A DNA stretch of 15,570 nucleotides from JADJNW01 sp046314415 (lineage in GTDB: Bacteria > Bacteroidota > Bacteroidia > Chitinophagales > Saprospiraceae). The DNA lies in NCBI GenBank assembly GCA_046314415.1, contig JBKBWT010000137.1, positions 1 through 15,570 of the forward strand, read 5' to 3'. Positions within the stretch are counted from its first letter, which is position 1. Each line of letters opens with the position of its first letter. This document shows, one piece after another, positions 7,201-14,606 of this stretch. The notes beneath the pieces were generated by a model. It did not search any database. It saw only the letters and a list, made by a program, of their open reading frames with translations, and was not told where the DNA came from. The translations under genes and the position numbers were made by a program.

Positions 7201-8478
7201 TCAGGGTTCCTGATACCCCGGTATCAGCATTCCTTTGCGAACCGCCCGCAATACTTGATGCGGCAATGCTATTTTTTGCCAAATAGGATTCCAATTTGCT
7301 TTAATAACCGGCTCGGCAAAAATCGATTTTTCATCTATTACGCCATCCCCGGTGGTATCCATTAAGGGGCAGCCACCTTTCCACGCCTCCCCGGCAAGCA
7401 GAGGACACCAGTCATCCTTATCCCTGATTTTATCTTCATCGGTATCCGGGCAGCCATTGGCATAGCCCATTCCACATTCGGTTGGACAATCATCCAAACC
7501 ATCGCTGATGCAATCCTCATCCATATCCGGGCAACCGGTGGTGCATTCTGGTCCCCAGGCACCCGGACAGCGGTCATCGTGATCGGCAATACCATCATTA
7601 TCTGAATCCGGGCAACCGCCCAATATTTTCACCCCGTGCTGATCTGGGCATAAATCATCCGAATTTTCCACGCCATCGCCATCTTGATCCGGGCAGCCTT
7701 GGGCGGTAATATTGCCAGCAATTTTCGGACAGCGGTCTCGCTTGTCGGGTATCCCATCTTCATCTTCATCATTGGGGTCTAAACGCACTGTGAGTGTTGC
7801 CCCGGCAAAAACATAAAAATCACGATATTTAGGACCGGCGGACTGGCTAACCCCATCAATATAATCTGTGAAAGTAAGTCGCATACCACCATCTACGCCC
7901 AATAATACCTTACGACTGACATCTACTTTGATACCACCACCTATCGGCACGCCAAAATGTTGCAAAGGATACTCTACTGCCCGATCTTTTTGGACGCCCG
8001 GCGGCGCTTCTCCATTCTGAAAATCGGCAAATCTGACTTTAGGATCCGACATGCCCCAGGCACCCCCGGAAAATATATAAGGTGAGATGATTTTTTTAAA
8101 TTTAATCGAATCATGGCGATACCGCCAATTTCCAAATGGCTCCCATTCAAACAACAGCGCGGCCTCCATCAACTGCGATTCAAAACTAAAACGGCGTTTT
8201 TGTGAAAAATCAGCTCGTTCAAAATTCGCATCATTGCCGCTGAGCTTGCCATACATTACACTCATGCGCATTGCCCATTGCGGGTTGAAGTAGTAACGCC
8301 CCATCACACCAAATGCCAGATTTGTCTCTTTCGGATACGGATAAATCGTGGGCACCAAATCACCCTGGTAATTTGCTCCGCCCAACAGGAGCGTACCCTC
8401 CCACTTCTGTTGCGCCAAGCTTCCCAGCGGCAACAGCAATATCATCAGCATCAATAGGGTGTAGCTCATTTTTTCCAT
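7201..8478 (-). CDS. DUF6089 barrel protein with thrombospondin type 3 (calcium-binding) repeats
   Basis: A 425-residue exported protein. The signal peptide is about residues 1-22 (LLMLMILLLPLGSLAQ); a second ATG three codons on is an alternative start. Residues about 23-230 are a DUF6089-like barrel paralogous to the downstream gene: WEGTLLLGGANYQGDL versus WEAGPFLGFAVYQGDL, LFEWEPFGNW versus VVEWEPLGRW, and FTDYIDG in both. From about 233 to 375 come five or six TSP3 repeats with the DxDxDG...DxCP pattern (DPNDEDEDGIPDKRDRCP, PDQDGDGVENSDDLCP, PDSDNDGIADHDDRCP), which bind calcium and form a stiff stalk. In relatives such repeats usually lead into an OmpA peptidoglycan-binding domain; here a tail of about 50 unrecognised residues ends at PGYQEP. 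Likely outer-membrane located. Confidence 0.83.
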   Translation of the reverse strand: MEKMSYTLLMLMILLLPLGSLAQQKWEGTLLLGGANYQGDLVPTIYPYPKETNLAFGVMGRYYFNPQWAMRMSVMYGKLSGNDANFERADFSQKRRFSFESQLMEAALLFEWEPFGNWRYRHDSIKFKKIISPYIFSGGAWGMSDPKVRFADFQNGEAPPGVQKDRAVEYPLQHFGVPIGGGIKVDVSRKVLLGVDGGMRLTFTDYIDGVSQSAGPKYRDFYVFAGATLTVRLDPNDEDEDGIPDKRDRCPKIAGNITAQGCPDQDGDGVENSDDLCPDQHGVKILGGCPDSDNDGIADHDDRCPGAWGPECTTGCPDMDEDCISDGLDDCPTECGMGYANGCPDTDEDKIRDKDDWCPLLAGEAWKGGCPLMDTTGDGVIDEKSIFAEPVIKANWNPIWQKIALPHQVLRAVRKGMLIPGYQEP

Positions 8479-8922
8479 GCACGTGCCTTTAAGTGTTCAT
8501 AGGGTTCTGGATAGCCGTAAACGGCAATTCATTGATAAAATTGTTTATGACATCCTGAACAACAGAATGAAATCAAGTTTGGTACGGGGAGGGCAAAACT
8601 ACAGAAGTGGCTCGAAGATAGAACGTATTTATGGGTAATGCAAGCATTCCTTTGATGGAAACGCATGAGGAAAAGGTTTATTGTAATAGACATACGGTAA
8701 TAATGAGAAAAAAAACGCATATTTTTAAAGTTCAAGGTACGATGCTCAAAGTACGAACTTGGTGGCTTCTCTTTCTTTGGTCAAAAAGCCTACAAAAAGA
8801 CACGGCGAACTGCCTATGAGCAATCCGCCGTTTTACATCAGTAAGTTAAATAAATTGTAATCTATACTTCGTACCTCTTCCCTCGTCCTTCTGACTTCGT
8901 CCTTCTAACTTCCAACTTAAAA
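8479..8922. other. 444-nt intergenic region, no convincing gene
   Basis: Open frames on either strand are short, lack family features and overlap each other, so none is called. A minus-strand TAGTTTTG (8594-8601) fits the TAnnTTTG box and could serve the gene at 7201-8478, but no -33 element is clear. A small palindrome, gccgt/acggc, lies at 8514-8525. About 8727-8760 holds drifting words around aggtacga and aagtacga. About 8863-8917 holds a pyrimidine-rich degenerate repeat (cttcgtcctt, cttcgtcctt, ctaacttcc) adjacent to the nrdA stop codon. No T-rich hairpin terminator for nrdA is seen. Confidence 0.5.
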
Positions 8923-11297
8923 TTACCCCTGGCACATGATGCAATCCGGGTCATCCAGACTACAAGCCTTGCCTTCCATCATTTCCGGCTCGATGGGTGT
9001 AATGGGCGCTGGTTTTTCGTTTTGTAAAGTAGCAAGTGCCGGAACTTTCGCATTCACTTTGGCTTTCGCTTCCTGCTGGGCTTCGGCTTTCACCGTGAAT
9101 TTAATCGGATCCACCGCTGCCTTCGAGCGCAGGTAGTACATACCGGTCTTCAAACCTTTTTGCCAGGCATAAAAATGCATCGAAGACAACTTGCCGAAAT
9201 TGGCATTCTCGACAAACAAATTCATGCTCTGACTTTGACAAATAAACGCCCCGCGATCCGCCGCCATGTCAATAATCACCTTCTGACTCAATTCCCACAC
9301 GGTTTTATACAAATCTTTCAATTCCTGCGGAATTTCATCAATGTGCTGAATGGAACCATTCGACGCCATTAGTTTATGCTTCATATCCTCATTCCACAAG
9401 CCGTAGCCGATCAAATCATTAAGTAAATGTTTATTCACAATGATATACTCGCCGGAAAGCGTGCGCCGCGTGTAAATGTTGGACGTATAAGGTTCAAAAC
9501 ATTCGTTGTTCCCCAAAATCTGCGAAGTCGAAGCCGTCGGCATCGGCGCGAGGAGCAAACTATTCCGTAAACCCGTTTTTTGAATTTTATTTTTCAAACC
9601 TGCCCAATCCCAGCGATTGCTGGGCGTTACGCCCCACATATCAAATTGTAATTCGCCTTTGCTTGCGGGCGACCCTGCAAAACTCGAATACGCGCCCAAT
9701 TTTTCTGCCAAAGCATTACTCTCGGTCAACGCCCCAAAATAAATCGCTTCAAAAATTTCCTGATTCAACTGTCTAGCCTCGGCGCTATCAAAAGGAAAAC
9801 GCATCTTAATAAACGCATCCGCCAAGCCCTGCACGCCAATGCCAATCGGACGATGCCGCATATTGGAATTCCGCGCCTGCTCCACCGGATAATAATTCAC
9901 ATCAATAATCCGATTCAAATTGCGCGTTACCACCCGCGTCACTTCNNNNNNNNNNACGCCAGGTTACAAACCGCCACTTCATCGGGTGAGGTGTATTCCA
10001 TGATTTCGGTGCACAAATTGCTGGAGCGAATCGTGCCCAGATTCTTCTGATTCGACTTTTTATTCGCCGCATCTTTGTATAATATATAAGGTGTGCCGGT
10101 TTCAATCTGCGATTCCAGAATGGCAAACCACAATTCCTGCGCTTTCACTTTTTTGCGCGCGCGACCTTCCTGCTCATATTTATGATACAAGGCTTCAAAT
10201 TCGCCGCCATACACATCGAACAAGCCCGGCGCTTCATTCGGATCAAACAGCGACCACTCGGCGTCCGCCTTCACCCGCTCCATAAACAAGTCGGGAATCC
10301 ACATGGCATAAAACAAATCCCGCGCCCGCAGCTCTTCTTTGCCATGATTTTTCTTCAATTCCAAAAAGTCAAACACATCGGCATGCCAGGGTTCGAGATA
10401 TACCGCAAATGCGCCCTTGCGCTTGCCCCCGCCCTGATCCACGTACCGTGCCGTGTCATTAAATACTTTCAACATCGGGATAATCCCGTTCGAGGTGCCG
10501 CCGGTACCTTTGATGTAACTGCCCGTTGCCCGAATATTATGCACGCTCAAACCAATGCCCCCCGCACTTTGCGAAATCAACGCACATCTTTTCAAGGTCT
10601 CAAAAATCCCGTCAATACTATCTTCCGTCATACTCAACAAAAAACAACTCGACAATTGCGGTTTCGGCGTACCGGCATTAAACAGCGTCGGCGTGGCATG
10701 AATGAACCACTTTTCCGACATCAGATTATACGTTTCAATCGCCGCTTCAATATTATCGCCGTGAATGCCCACCGCCACGCGCATCAGCATTTGTTGGGGG
10801 CGCTCCACTACCCTGCCGTTCATACGCAGCAAATACGAGCGTTCCAGCGTTTTAAAACCAAAATATTCAAACTCATAATCGCGATCATAAATCAACGCCG
10901 AATCCAATTCATCCCGGTATTTCCAAATCACTTCAAAGGTCTCCTCGCTCAACAAACCCGCCTGCTCCCCGGTCTTCGGATCAATGTAATGGTACAACGC
11001 CTTCATTGTCTTCGCGAAAGACTTATCCGTATTCTTATGCAAATTCGACACCGCGATCCGCGCCGCCAGAATCGCATAATCCGGGTGAATCGTCGCCATC
11101 GTCGCCGCCGTTTCCGCCGCCAGGTTGTCGAGTTCCGTCGTGCTCACGCCATCGTACAAGCCCAGCACCACTTTTTTGGAAATCTCAATATAATCCACGT
11201 ACCGCATATCCAATCCATAGCACAATTTCTTGATCCGCGCGGTGATTTTGTCAAAACTAACTTCTTCTTTTTTTCCACTTCTTTTGATGACCTGCAT
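8923..11297 (-). CDS. nrdA: Class Ia ribonucleoside-diphosphate reductase large (catalytic) subunit, interrupted by N gap
   Basis: The subunit reduces ribonucleoside diphosphates to deoxyribonucleotides in aerobic DNA precursor synthesis. Residues 1-90 are an ATP-cone allosteric domain. Catalytic residues are seen at Cys218 (PQLSSCFLLSM), Asn427-Cys429-Glu431 (SSNLCTEI) and Cys444 (VAVCNLA), positions that coincide with mammalian R1 numbering, so this is the eukaryote-like branch. SQSAGGIGLSVHNIRATGSY and DQGGGKRKGAFAVYLEPWH are typical. After the gap come RHRPIGIGVQGLADAF, the radical-transfer tyrosine pair in GMYYLR, and a C-terminal redox tail with CIMC. The ten Ns at 9946-9955 fall just after CNLA, and the next residues seen are EVTRVVTRNLN. 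By comparison with mammalian R1 about 20 residues are missing there; the frame agrees if 59 nt are absent. Complete length would be about 807. nrdB lies 129 nt upstream on the same strand, so co-transcription is likely. Confidence 0.95.
9946..9955. other. Assembly gap (10 N) inside nrdA, true size larger
   Basis: On the gene strand one base (t) follows the CNLA codons before the Ns, and gaa gtg acg resumes after them. The family has about 20 residues here, starting with Ser (TCN fits the single t). A gap of about 59 nt satisfies both frame and homology, so ten Ns is a placeholder. Confidence 0.75.
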
Positions 11298-11354
11298 TAT
11301 TCTTGGGTTTTTATGGTTTTTTATTATTTTGCTTTGCCCTTGTGAGGGAGGATT

Positions 11355-11407
11355 GGAGGATGGGAAGATAGGAGGATGTGTAGCGTGTTCCTATCCTCCC
11401 ATCTTCC
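11355..11407. repeat. Inverted repeat between nrdB and nrdA
   Basis: The 19-nt arms 11355-11373 (ggaggatgggaagatagga) and 11389-11407 (tcctatcctcccatcttcc) pair with one G-T wobble and one mismatch around a 15-nt loop. Extra drifting copies of the same words extend the element to about 11346-11425, ending at the nrdB stop codon. It has no T-run. It could form a strong mRNA stem between nrdB and nrdA, affecting stability or the ratio of subunits, but no effect is shown. Confidence 0.65.
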
Positions 11408-11426
11408 TATCACCCTATCCTCCGCT

Positions 11427-12404
11427 TTAAAAATCTTCTTCGAGTGTAAATACCTGCTGCTCCCGCGTACTCATCACCCCTGCCTTCTGATAATCCCCGA
11501 CCCTTTTCTCAAAGAAATTCGTCTTGCCCTGCAACGATATCATATCCATCCACGGGAACGGATTTTCCACGTTATATACCTTCGGTTGCTTCAATGCCAC
11601 CAACAGACGATCCGCCACAAACTCAATGTACTGGCACATCAAATCCGCATTCATCCCAATCAAATTCACCGGCAGCGCGTCGCTCACAAATTCCTTTTCA
11701 ATCGTCACCGCATCGGTAATGATATTGCGCACGGTTTCCGGCGATAATTTATTTATGATATGATCATTATACAACAAGCACGCAAAATCACAATGCATGC
11801 CTTCATCCCTGGAAATCAATTCATTAGAGAACGACAAGCCCGGCATCAAGCCCCGCTTTTTCAGCCAGAAAATAGAACAAAACGAGCCACTAAAGAAAAT
11901 CCCTTCCACCGCCGCAAACGCGATGAGCCGCTCCGCAAACGAGCCATTGCTGATCCAGCGCAGCGCCCACTCCGCCTTTTGCTTCACGCAGGGCACCGTC
12001 TCGATGGCGTTGAACAGGTAGTCCTTCTCCTTCGCGTCCTTGATGTAGGTATCAATCAGCAGCGAGTACGTCTCGGAGTGAATGTTTTCCATCATAATCT
12101 GGAAGCCGTAGAAAAACTTCGCCTCGGTATATTGCACCTCCTTCACAAAGTTTTCCGCGAGGTTTTCATTCACAATGCCGTCGCTCGCCGCAAAAAACGC
12201 CAGCACATGCTTGATAAAATGGCGCTCGTCATCGTTGAGGCGCTCGTTCCAGTCCGTCAAATCCTGCGACAGGTCAATCTCCTCCGCCGTCCAGAAATTC
12301 GCTTCCGACTGCTTATACATCTTCCAGATATCCGCATGCTCAATCGGAAACAGCACAAAACGGTTGGGATTCTCCTGGAGGATTGGTTCGTTGGTGTGTG
12401 TCAT
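11427..12404 (-). CDS. nrdB: Class Ia ribonucleoside-diphosphate reductase small (tyrosyl radical) subunit
   Basis: The subunit holds the diiron-tyrosyl radical cofactor that activates NrdA. The ATG at 12404 (MTHTNEP) is chosen over an in-frame TTG four codons upstream, giving 325 residues. Iron ligands are all visible: Asp44 in FWTAEEIDLSQD, Glu106 and His109 in MENIHSETY, the Glu of AAVEGIFFSGSF, and the Glu and His of SRDEGMHCDF. The radical tyrosine is Tyr113, four residues after that His, so the enzyme is a tyrosyl-radical (not phenylalanine-type Ic) R2. The C-terminus QQVFTLEEDF resembles the mammalian R2 tail (FTLDADF) that docks on R1, which agrees with the eukaryote-like NrdA downstream. 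It lies 20 nt after the stop of an abortive-infection-like gene on the same strand. Confidence 0.95.
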   Translation of the reverse strand: MTHTNEPILQENPNRFVLFPIEHADIWKMYKQSEANFWTAEEIDLSQDLTDWNERLNDDERHFIKHVLAFFAASDGIVNENLAENFVKEVQYTEAKFFYGFQIMMENIHSETYSLLIDTYIKDAKEKDYLFNAIETVPCVKQKAEWALRWISNGSFAERLIAFAAVEGIFFSGSFCSIFWLKKRGLMPGLSFSNELISRDEGMHCDFACLLYNDHIINKLSPETVRNIITDAVTIEKEFVSDALPVNLIGMNADLMCQYIEFVADRLLVALKQPKVYNVENPFPWMDMISLQGKTNFFEKRVGDYQKAGVMSTREQQVFTLEEDF

Positions 12405-12424
12405 GATATAATCCAATATTTTTA

Positions 12425-13339
12425 TTATTTAAGAGTATCTTTATATGCTTCTATTAAAAATTTGATAGATGTACCTGTTAAATTCAACATATAGGAAGCA
12501 AAATATTCTGGAACAACATTTTTGGTAACTCCTTGTCCATGTCCACCTTTTCTATTTCTAAGGGTTGGAACTCCACCTTCCAAGGTACATCTTAACCCTG
12601 AAAAGTGATTCTGTAAATAATGAGGAATTAAATTATTAGTAAAGCAGATTTCAAATAATTTTTTGGAAGTGTCTTTATCATTATCATATGTCCATTTTTT
12701 TAATGAGCATATAATTTTCATTGTCGTTTCGAGTGCTTTTAAACATTCATTTAAGCATTCAGGAAATCTTGAGTATTTAAAATGTTCGTGTGCTCTTAAG
12801 TATTCCTCATTAGCGTTAGAAAACTTTGGATCATGTAATAAATTCAAAACAGGCTTTGTTATTTCTTGATGATTTAAATCATTATCAATCTTTATAATTA
12901 TCCCTGATTCAAATCTATAACCTAAACTATATTGTTGAAACCTTTCATTTAGTAATCCGATTACATGATCCCAAGAATACGTACTATAAAAATGGGGTTG
13001 CTTTAATACCACTTCAAATAATTTAAAAACTAACTCAATAATATCTAATATTTGATGTACATCTTCTAGTTTTAAAAAATAATCTTGCACCTCTAATTTA
13101 GCTGACTTCCTTCTCTCTAAAAATCCAGTTCTATCAACAAGTACTCCTCTATGCCCATGAGCTTCTATTAATCTTTTTTCTATCTCATTCCAAAAAATTT
13201 CTTCCTGATGCTTTGATGAAATATTTTTATCAAAAACCTTCTCCCAAATCATTATAATTTGATTTCTAAATTTCGTAGGAATGTTGCTGTAAAAATAAAT
13301 CTCTATAGGTTCAGCATTTCTTTCGGAGTATAGTTTCAT
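12425..13339 (-). CDS. Abortive-infection-like protein (STM4504/CBY_0614-type N-terminus, HEPN-like C-terminus)
   Basis: A 304-residue soluble protein without signal peptide. The N-terminal KLYSERNAEPIEIYFYSNIP and TKFRNQIIMIWEKVF segments match my memory of the STM4504/CBY_0614 family, found in defence-related contexts. The C-terminal half (from about 190: HFKYSRFPECLNECLKALET, then a helical stretch and LRNRKGGHGQGV) resembles the abortive infection C-terminal domain. Arg261-x5-His267 within it fits the R-x(4-6)-H motif of HEPN ribonucleases. A role in phage defence by RNA cleavage is therefore inference from family resemblance, not shown. The gene is much more AT-rich than neighbouring nrdB and sits between nrdB and a repeat-bounded set of small unknown genes, suggesting acquisition. 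No antitoxin-like partner is obvious, unless the basic microprotein upstream serves. ATG start at 13339. Confidence 0.68.
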   Translation of the reverse strand: MKLYSERNAEPIEIYFYSNIPTKFRNQIIMIWEKVFDKNISSKHQEEIFWNEIEKRLIEAHGHRGVLVDRTGFLERRKSAKLEVQDYFLKLEDVHQILDIIELVFKLFEVVLKQPHFYSTYSWDHVIGLLNERFQQYSLGYRFESGIIIKIDNDLNHQEITKPVLNLLHDPKFSNANEEYLRAHEHFKYSRFPECLNECLKALETTMKIICSLKKWTYDNDKDTSKKLFEICFTNNLIPHYLQNHFSGLRCTLEGGVPTLRNRKGGHGQGVTKNVVPEYFASYMLNLTGTSIKFLIEAYKDTLK

Positions 13340-13382
13340 GATTTTTATATTTTCAAATGGTTTTAAAAATAGTATTTAATCT

Positions 13383-13415
13383 ACGTTAGCGCCGGACTAC
13401 GTCCGGTAATTATTT
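13383..13415 (-). repeat. Hairpin repeat copy A (ccggac-tac-gtccgg)
   Basis: Contains gcgccggactacgtccggt. Arms ccggac (13392-13397) and gtccgg (13401-13406) pair perfectly around the loop tac. It lies 43 nt upstream of the abortive-infection-like gene and downstream of the 32-residue ORF. The left flank differs from other copies (gttagcgcc instead of gctcgcgcc), while the aattatt tail is nearly the same. Confidence 0.8.
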
Positions 13416-13434
13416 GTCATTATGAATTTGAATT

Positions 13435-13467
13435 GAGCTACTCACCGAAAAACGAGTAGCTCTTTTT
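13435..13467 (+). terminator. Perfect 9-bp hairpin followed by T-run
   Basis: gagctactc (13435-13443) and gagtagctc (13454-13462) pair perfectly around a 10-nt loop, followed by ttttt (13463-13467) on the plus strand. This is the form of an intrinsic terminator for plus-strand transcription, yet no plus-strand gene is visible upstream. Read on the minus strand it follows the 32-residue ORF by 18 nt but lacks a T-run after the stem, so it may instead stabilise that transcript's 3' end. Confidence 0.55.
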
Positions 13468-13480
13468 CTAAATCGCCTCC

Positions 13481-13579
13481 TTAATTAGGTGTCGATCGAC
13501 GGTGCCGTTTCACCTTGGTTCCATCCTTCTTTTTGTAGGGTTTCACCGAGACGATCTTTTTACCTTTTTTCGTCTTCAT
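13481..13579 (-). CDS. Very basic 32-residue microprotein
   Basis: A short frame from ATG (13579-13577) to TAA (13483-13481) encodes 32 residues, beginning MKTKKGKKIVSVKPY, followed by KKKDGTKVKRHRRS and ending TPN. More than 40 percent of residues are Lys, Arg or His, with no acidic residue except one Asp. The VKPYKKKDGTKVKRHRRS part recalls the VxxYxRKDGTxVxxHxR motif seen in small phage and accessory-region proteins and in tails of some toxins. That this is a gene rather than chance is supported by the motif, the ATG and its place between two hairpin repeats like the neighbouring genes. A nucleic-acid-binding role is a guess from charge. It may be a full microprotein or a remnant of a larger protein's C-terminus. 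Confidence 0.6.
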   Translation of the reverse strand: MKTKKGKKIVSVKPYKKKDGTKVKRHRRSTPN

Positions 13580-13613
13580 TTGGTTATTTTCAGGTTAAGA
13601 AATCGAGCTAACT

Positions 13614-13648
13614 CCACGCTCGCGCCGGACTGCGTCCGGTGATTATTT
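13614..13648 (-). repeat. Hairpin repeat copy B (ccggac-tgc-gtccgg)
   Basis: Contains cacgctcgcgccggac followed by tgcgtccggtgattatt. Arms at 13625-13630 and 13634-13639, loop tgc. On the minus strand it begins at the stop codon of the lipoprotein gene: the TAA (13645-13643) lies inside the conserved aataat tail of the repeat. Confidence 0.85.
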
Positions 13649-14095
13649 TACATCATTTATCATTTTATACTTTTCATTGAATACACAATTAAAAGGAATC
13701 ATTTCAATAATATATTCTGCACCTTTTCCTTTTGAAACCTTTATGGAATCTGGATTTTCAATCGACCATCTATAAGTACAGATAGCTTTATTGAATGCAT
13801 CATTTTCCTTTCCTGCCTGGAATGCAACATCTAAAAGCGTAACTGGAATACTATCATTAATTTCATTACATACAATGGTCAAAGCTTCTTTTTCAAATTG
13901 CTTTTTATGAATCCAGTAATTCCGAACAGAATATCTGGTTGCTGAATAGGTTATTATCTTTCCATTGTCCAATGTTTCCATACGATACGCCGGTATAAAA
14001 TAATAATCATCTTCTCTAAATTTTAAATTACAGGAAGTGACCATTACTATTATCAAAATGCACAATATTATAGCTCTAAATATCCATTTATTCAT
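13643..14095 (-). CDS. Putative lipoprotein of unknown function
   Basis: A 150-residue protein with a lipoprotein signal: MNKW, a hydrophobic stretch (FRAIILCILIIVMV) and the lipobox VTSC, making Cys22 the predicted lipidated residue. The mature part begins NLKFREDDYYFIP and is of mixed beta/alpha type (ALTIVCNEINDSIPVTLLDV, EYIIEMIPFNC); I recognise no family. It should sit on a membrane facing the periplasm or outside. It is AT-rich, on the same strand as its neighbours, and bounded by hairpin repeat copies C (upstream) and B (overlapping its stop codon). ATG start at 14095, with no strong ribosome binding site. Confidence 0.72.
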   Translation of the reverse strand: MNKWIFRAIILCILIIVMVTSCNLKFREDDYYFIPAYRMETLDNGKIITYSATRYSVRNYWIHKKQFEKEALTIVCNEINDSIPVTLLDVAFQAGKENDAFNKAICTYRWSIENPDSIKVSKGKGAEYIIEMIPFNCVFNEKYKMINDVK

Positions 14096-14114
14096 AATGT
14101 AAATTTTCTATTAC

Positions 14115-14150
14115 CCCGCGCTCGCGCCGGACTGTGTCCGGTGATTATTA
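14115..14150 (-). repeat. Hairpin repeat copy C (ccggac-tgt-gtccgg)
   Basis: Contains gcgctcgcgccggactgtg then tccggtgattatt. Arms at 14127-14132 and 14136-14141, loop tgt. It fills most of the 62-nt space between the lipoprotein start and the stop of the next upstream gene. Confidence 0.85.
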
Positions 14151-14157
14151 TTTATTT

Positions 14158-14511
14158 TTAATCCCAATCTTTATAAGTATAAATATTCTCGTTACGTGTT
14201 ATTACATCAGGCGAAACTATTTTGAAATCTTCTTTCACTACAAAAGCGCTCTCTGCGTCAAGTGTTATAGTTAATAAATCGCCCTCACTTTTATAAATTC
14301 CGATTCTATTACTTGTCATAAAAGCATCTCTTGAAAAAAACACCGTTTCTGGTAAATTCTTTAATTCAAAAGATTTGAGGATCCATGCTACCCTACGCTC
14401 GTCTATAAAAAAGTAGCCAGAAAAAATTACACCTTCTATTTTATTGCCACCAATCCAGTCTTCATAAGGCATTGGATTTGATAGATAATATCCGCTTCCA
14501 ATTTTTATCAT
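14158..14511 (-). CDS. Hypothetical protein, 117 residues
   Basis: The frame runs from ATG at 14511 to a TAA next to the repeat. It starts MIKIGSGYYLSNPMPYEDW, has no signal peptide or membrane segment, and looks like a small mostly-beta soluble protein (EGVIFSGYFFIDERRVAWIL, GDLLTITLDAESAFVV). It is rich in aromatic and acidic residues and ends IYTYKDWD. I recognise no family. Like its neighbours it is AT-rich, on the minus strand and flanked by hairpin repeats (copy D upstream, copy C after its stop). It could be an immunity-type or cytoplasmic partner protein, but nothing in the sequence shows that. Confidence 0.6.
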   Translation of the reverse strand: MIKIGSGYYLSNPMPYEDWIGGNKIEGVIFSGYFFIDERRVAWILKSFELKNLPETVFFSRDAFMTSNRIGIYKSEGDLLTITLDAESAFVVKEDFKIVSPDVITRNENIYTYKDWD

Positions 14512-14548
14512 TTTTTACATTCTTTAAGTCTGATCCGAGTCTCACACT

Positions 14549-14602
14549 AAGCTTGCGCCGGACTGCGCCCACGCTCCCGCCAGACTGCGTCTGGTGAGTA
14601 TG
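14549..14602 (-). repeat. Hairpin repeat copy D, one damaged and one covarying unit in tandem
   Basis: Unit D1 (14549-14570) has gcttgcgccggactgcg but its right arm is broken off (gccc). Unit D2 (about 14570-14602) has cacgctcccgccagactgcg followed by tctggtgagta. In D2 the stem is ccagac (14580-14585) with gtctgg (14589-14594): relative to other copies both members of one base pair changed (G-C to A-T), so pairing is kept. Confidence 0.8.
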
Positions 14603-14606
14603 ATTA

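Noticed and set aside
8529..8819. Short open frames of 62-68 codons on both strands between nrdA and the TSP3 gene
   Set aside because: They overlap one another, have no start context or recognised motif, and partly follow low-complexity repeat sequence.
10182..11345. 387-codon open frame on the plus strand
   Set aside because: It lies entirely antisense to nrdA, is rich in Arg, His and Pro as expected for an antisense frame, and shows no domain. nrdA is beyond doubt.
11760..12494. 244-codon open frame on the plus strand
   Set aside because: It is antisense to nrdB (all iron ligands present in nrdB) with Arg/His-rich composition and no recognisable motif.
13383..14602. CRISPR array
   Set aside because: The repeat copies are separated by whole genes of 200-500 nt and vary in sequence; there are no uniform 30-40-nt spacers and no cas genes.
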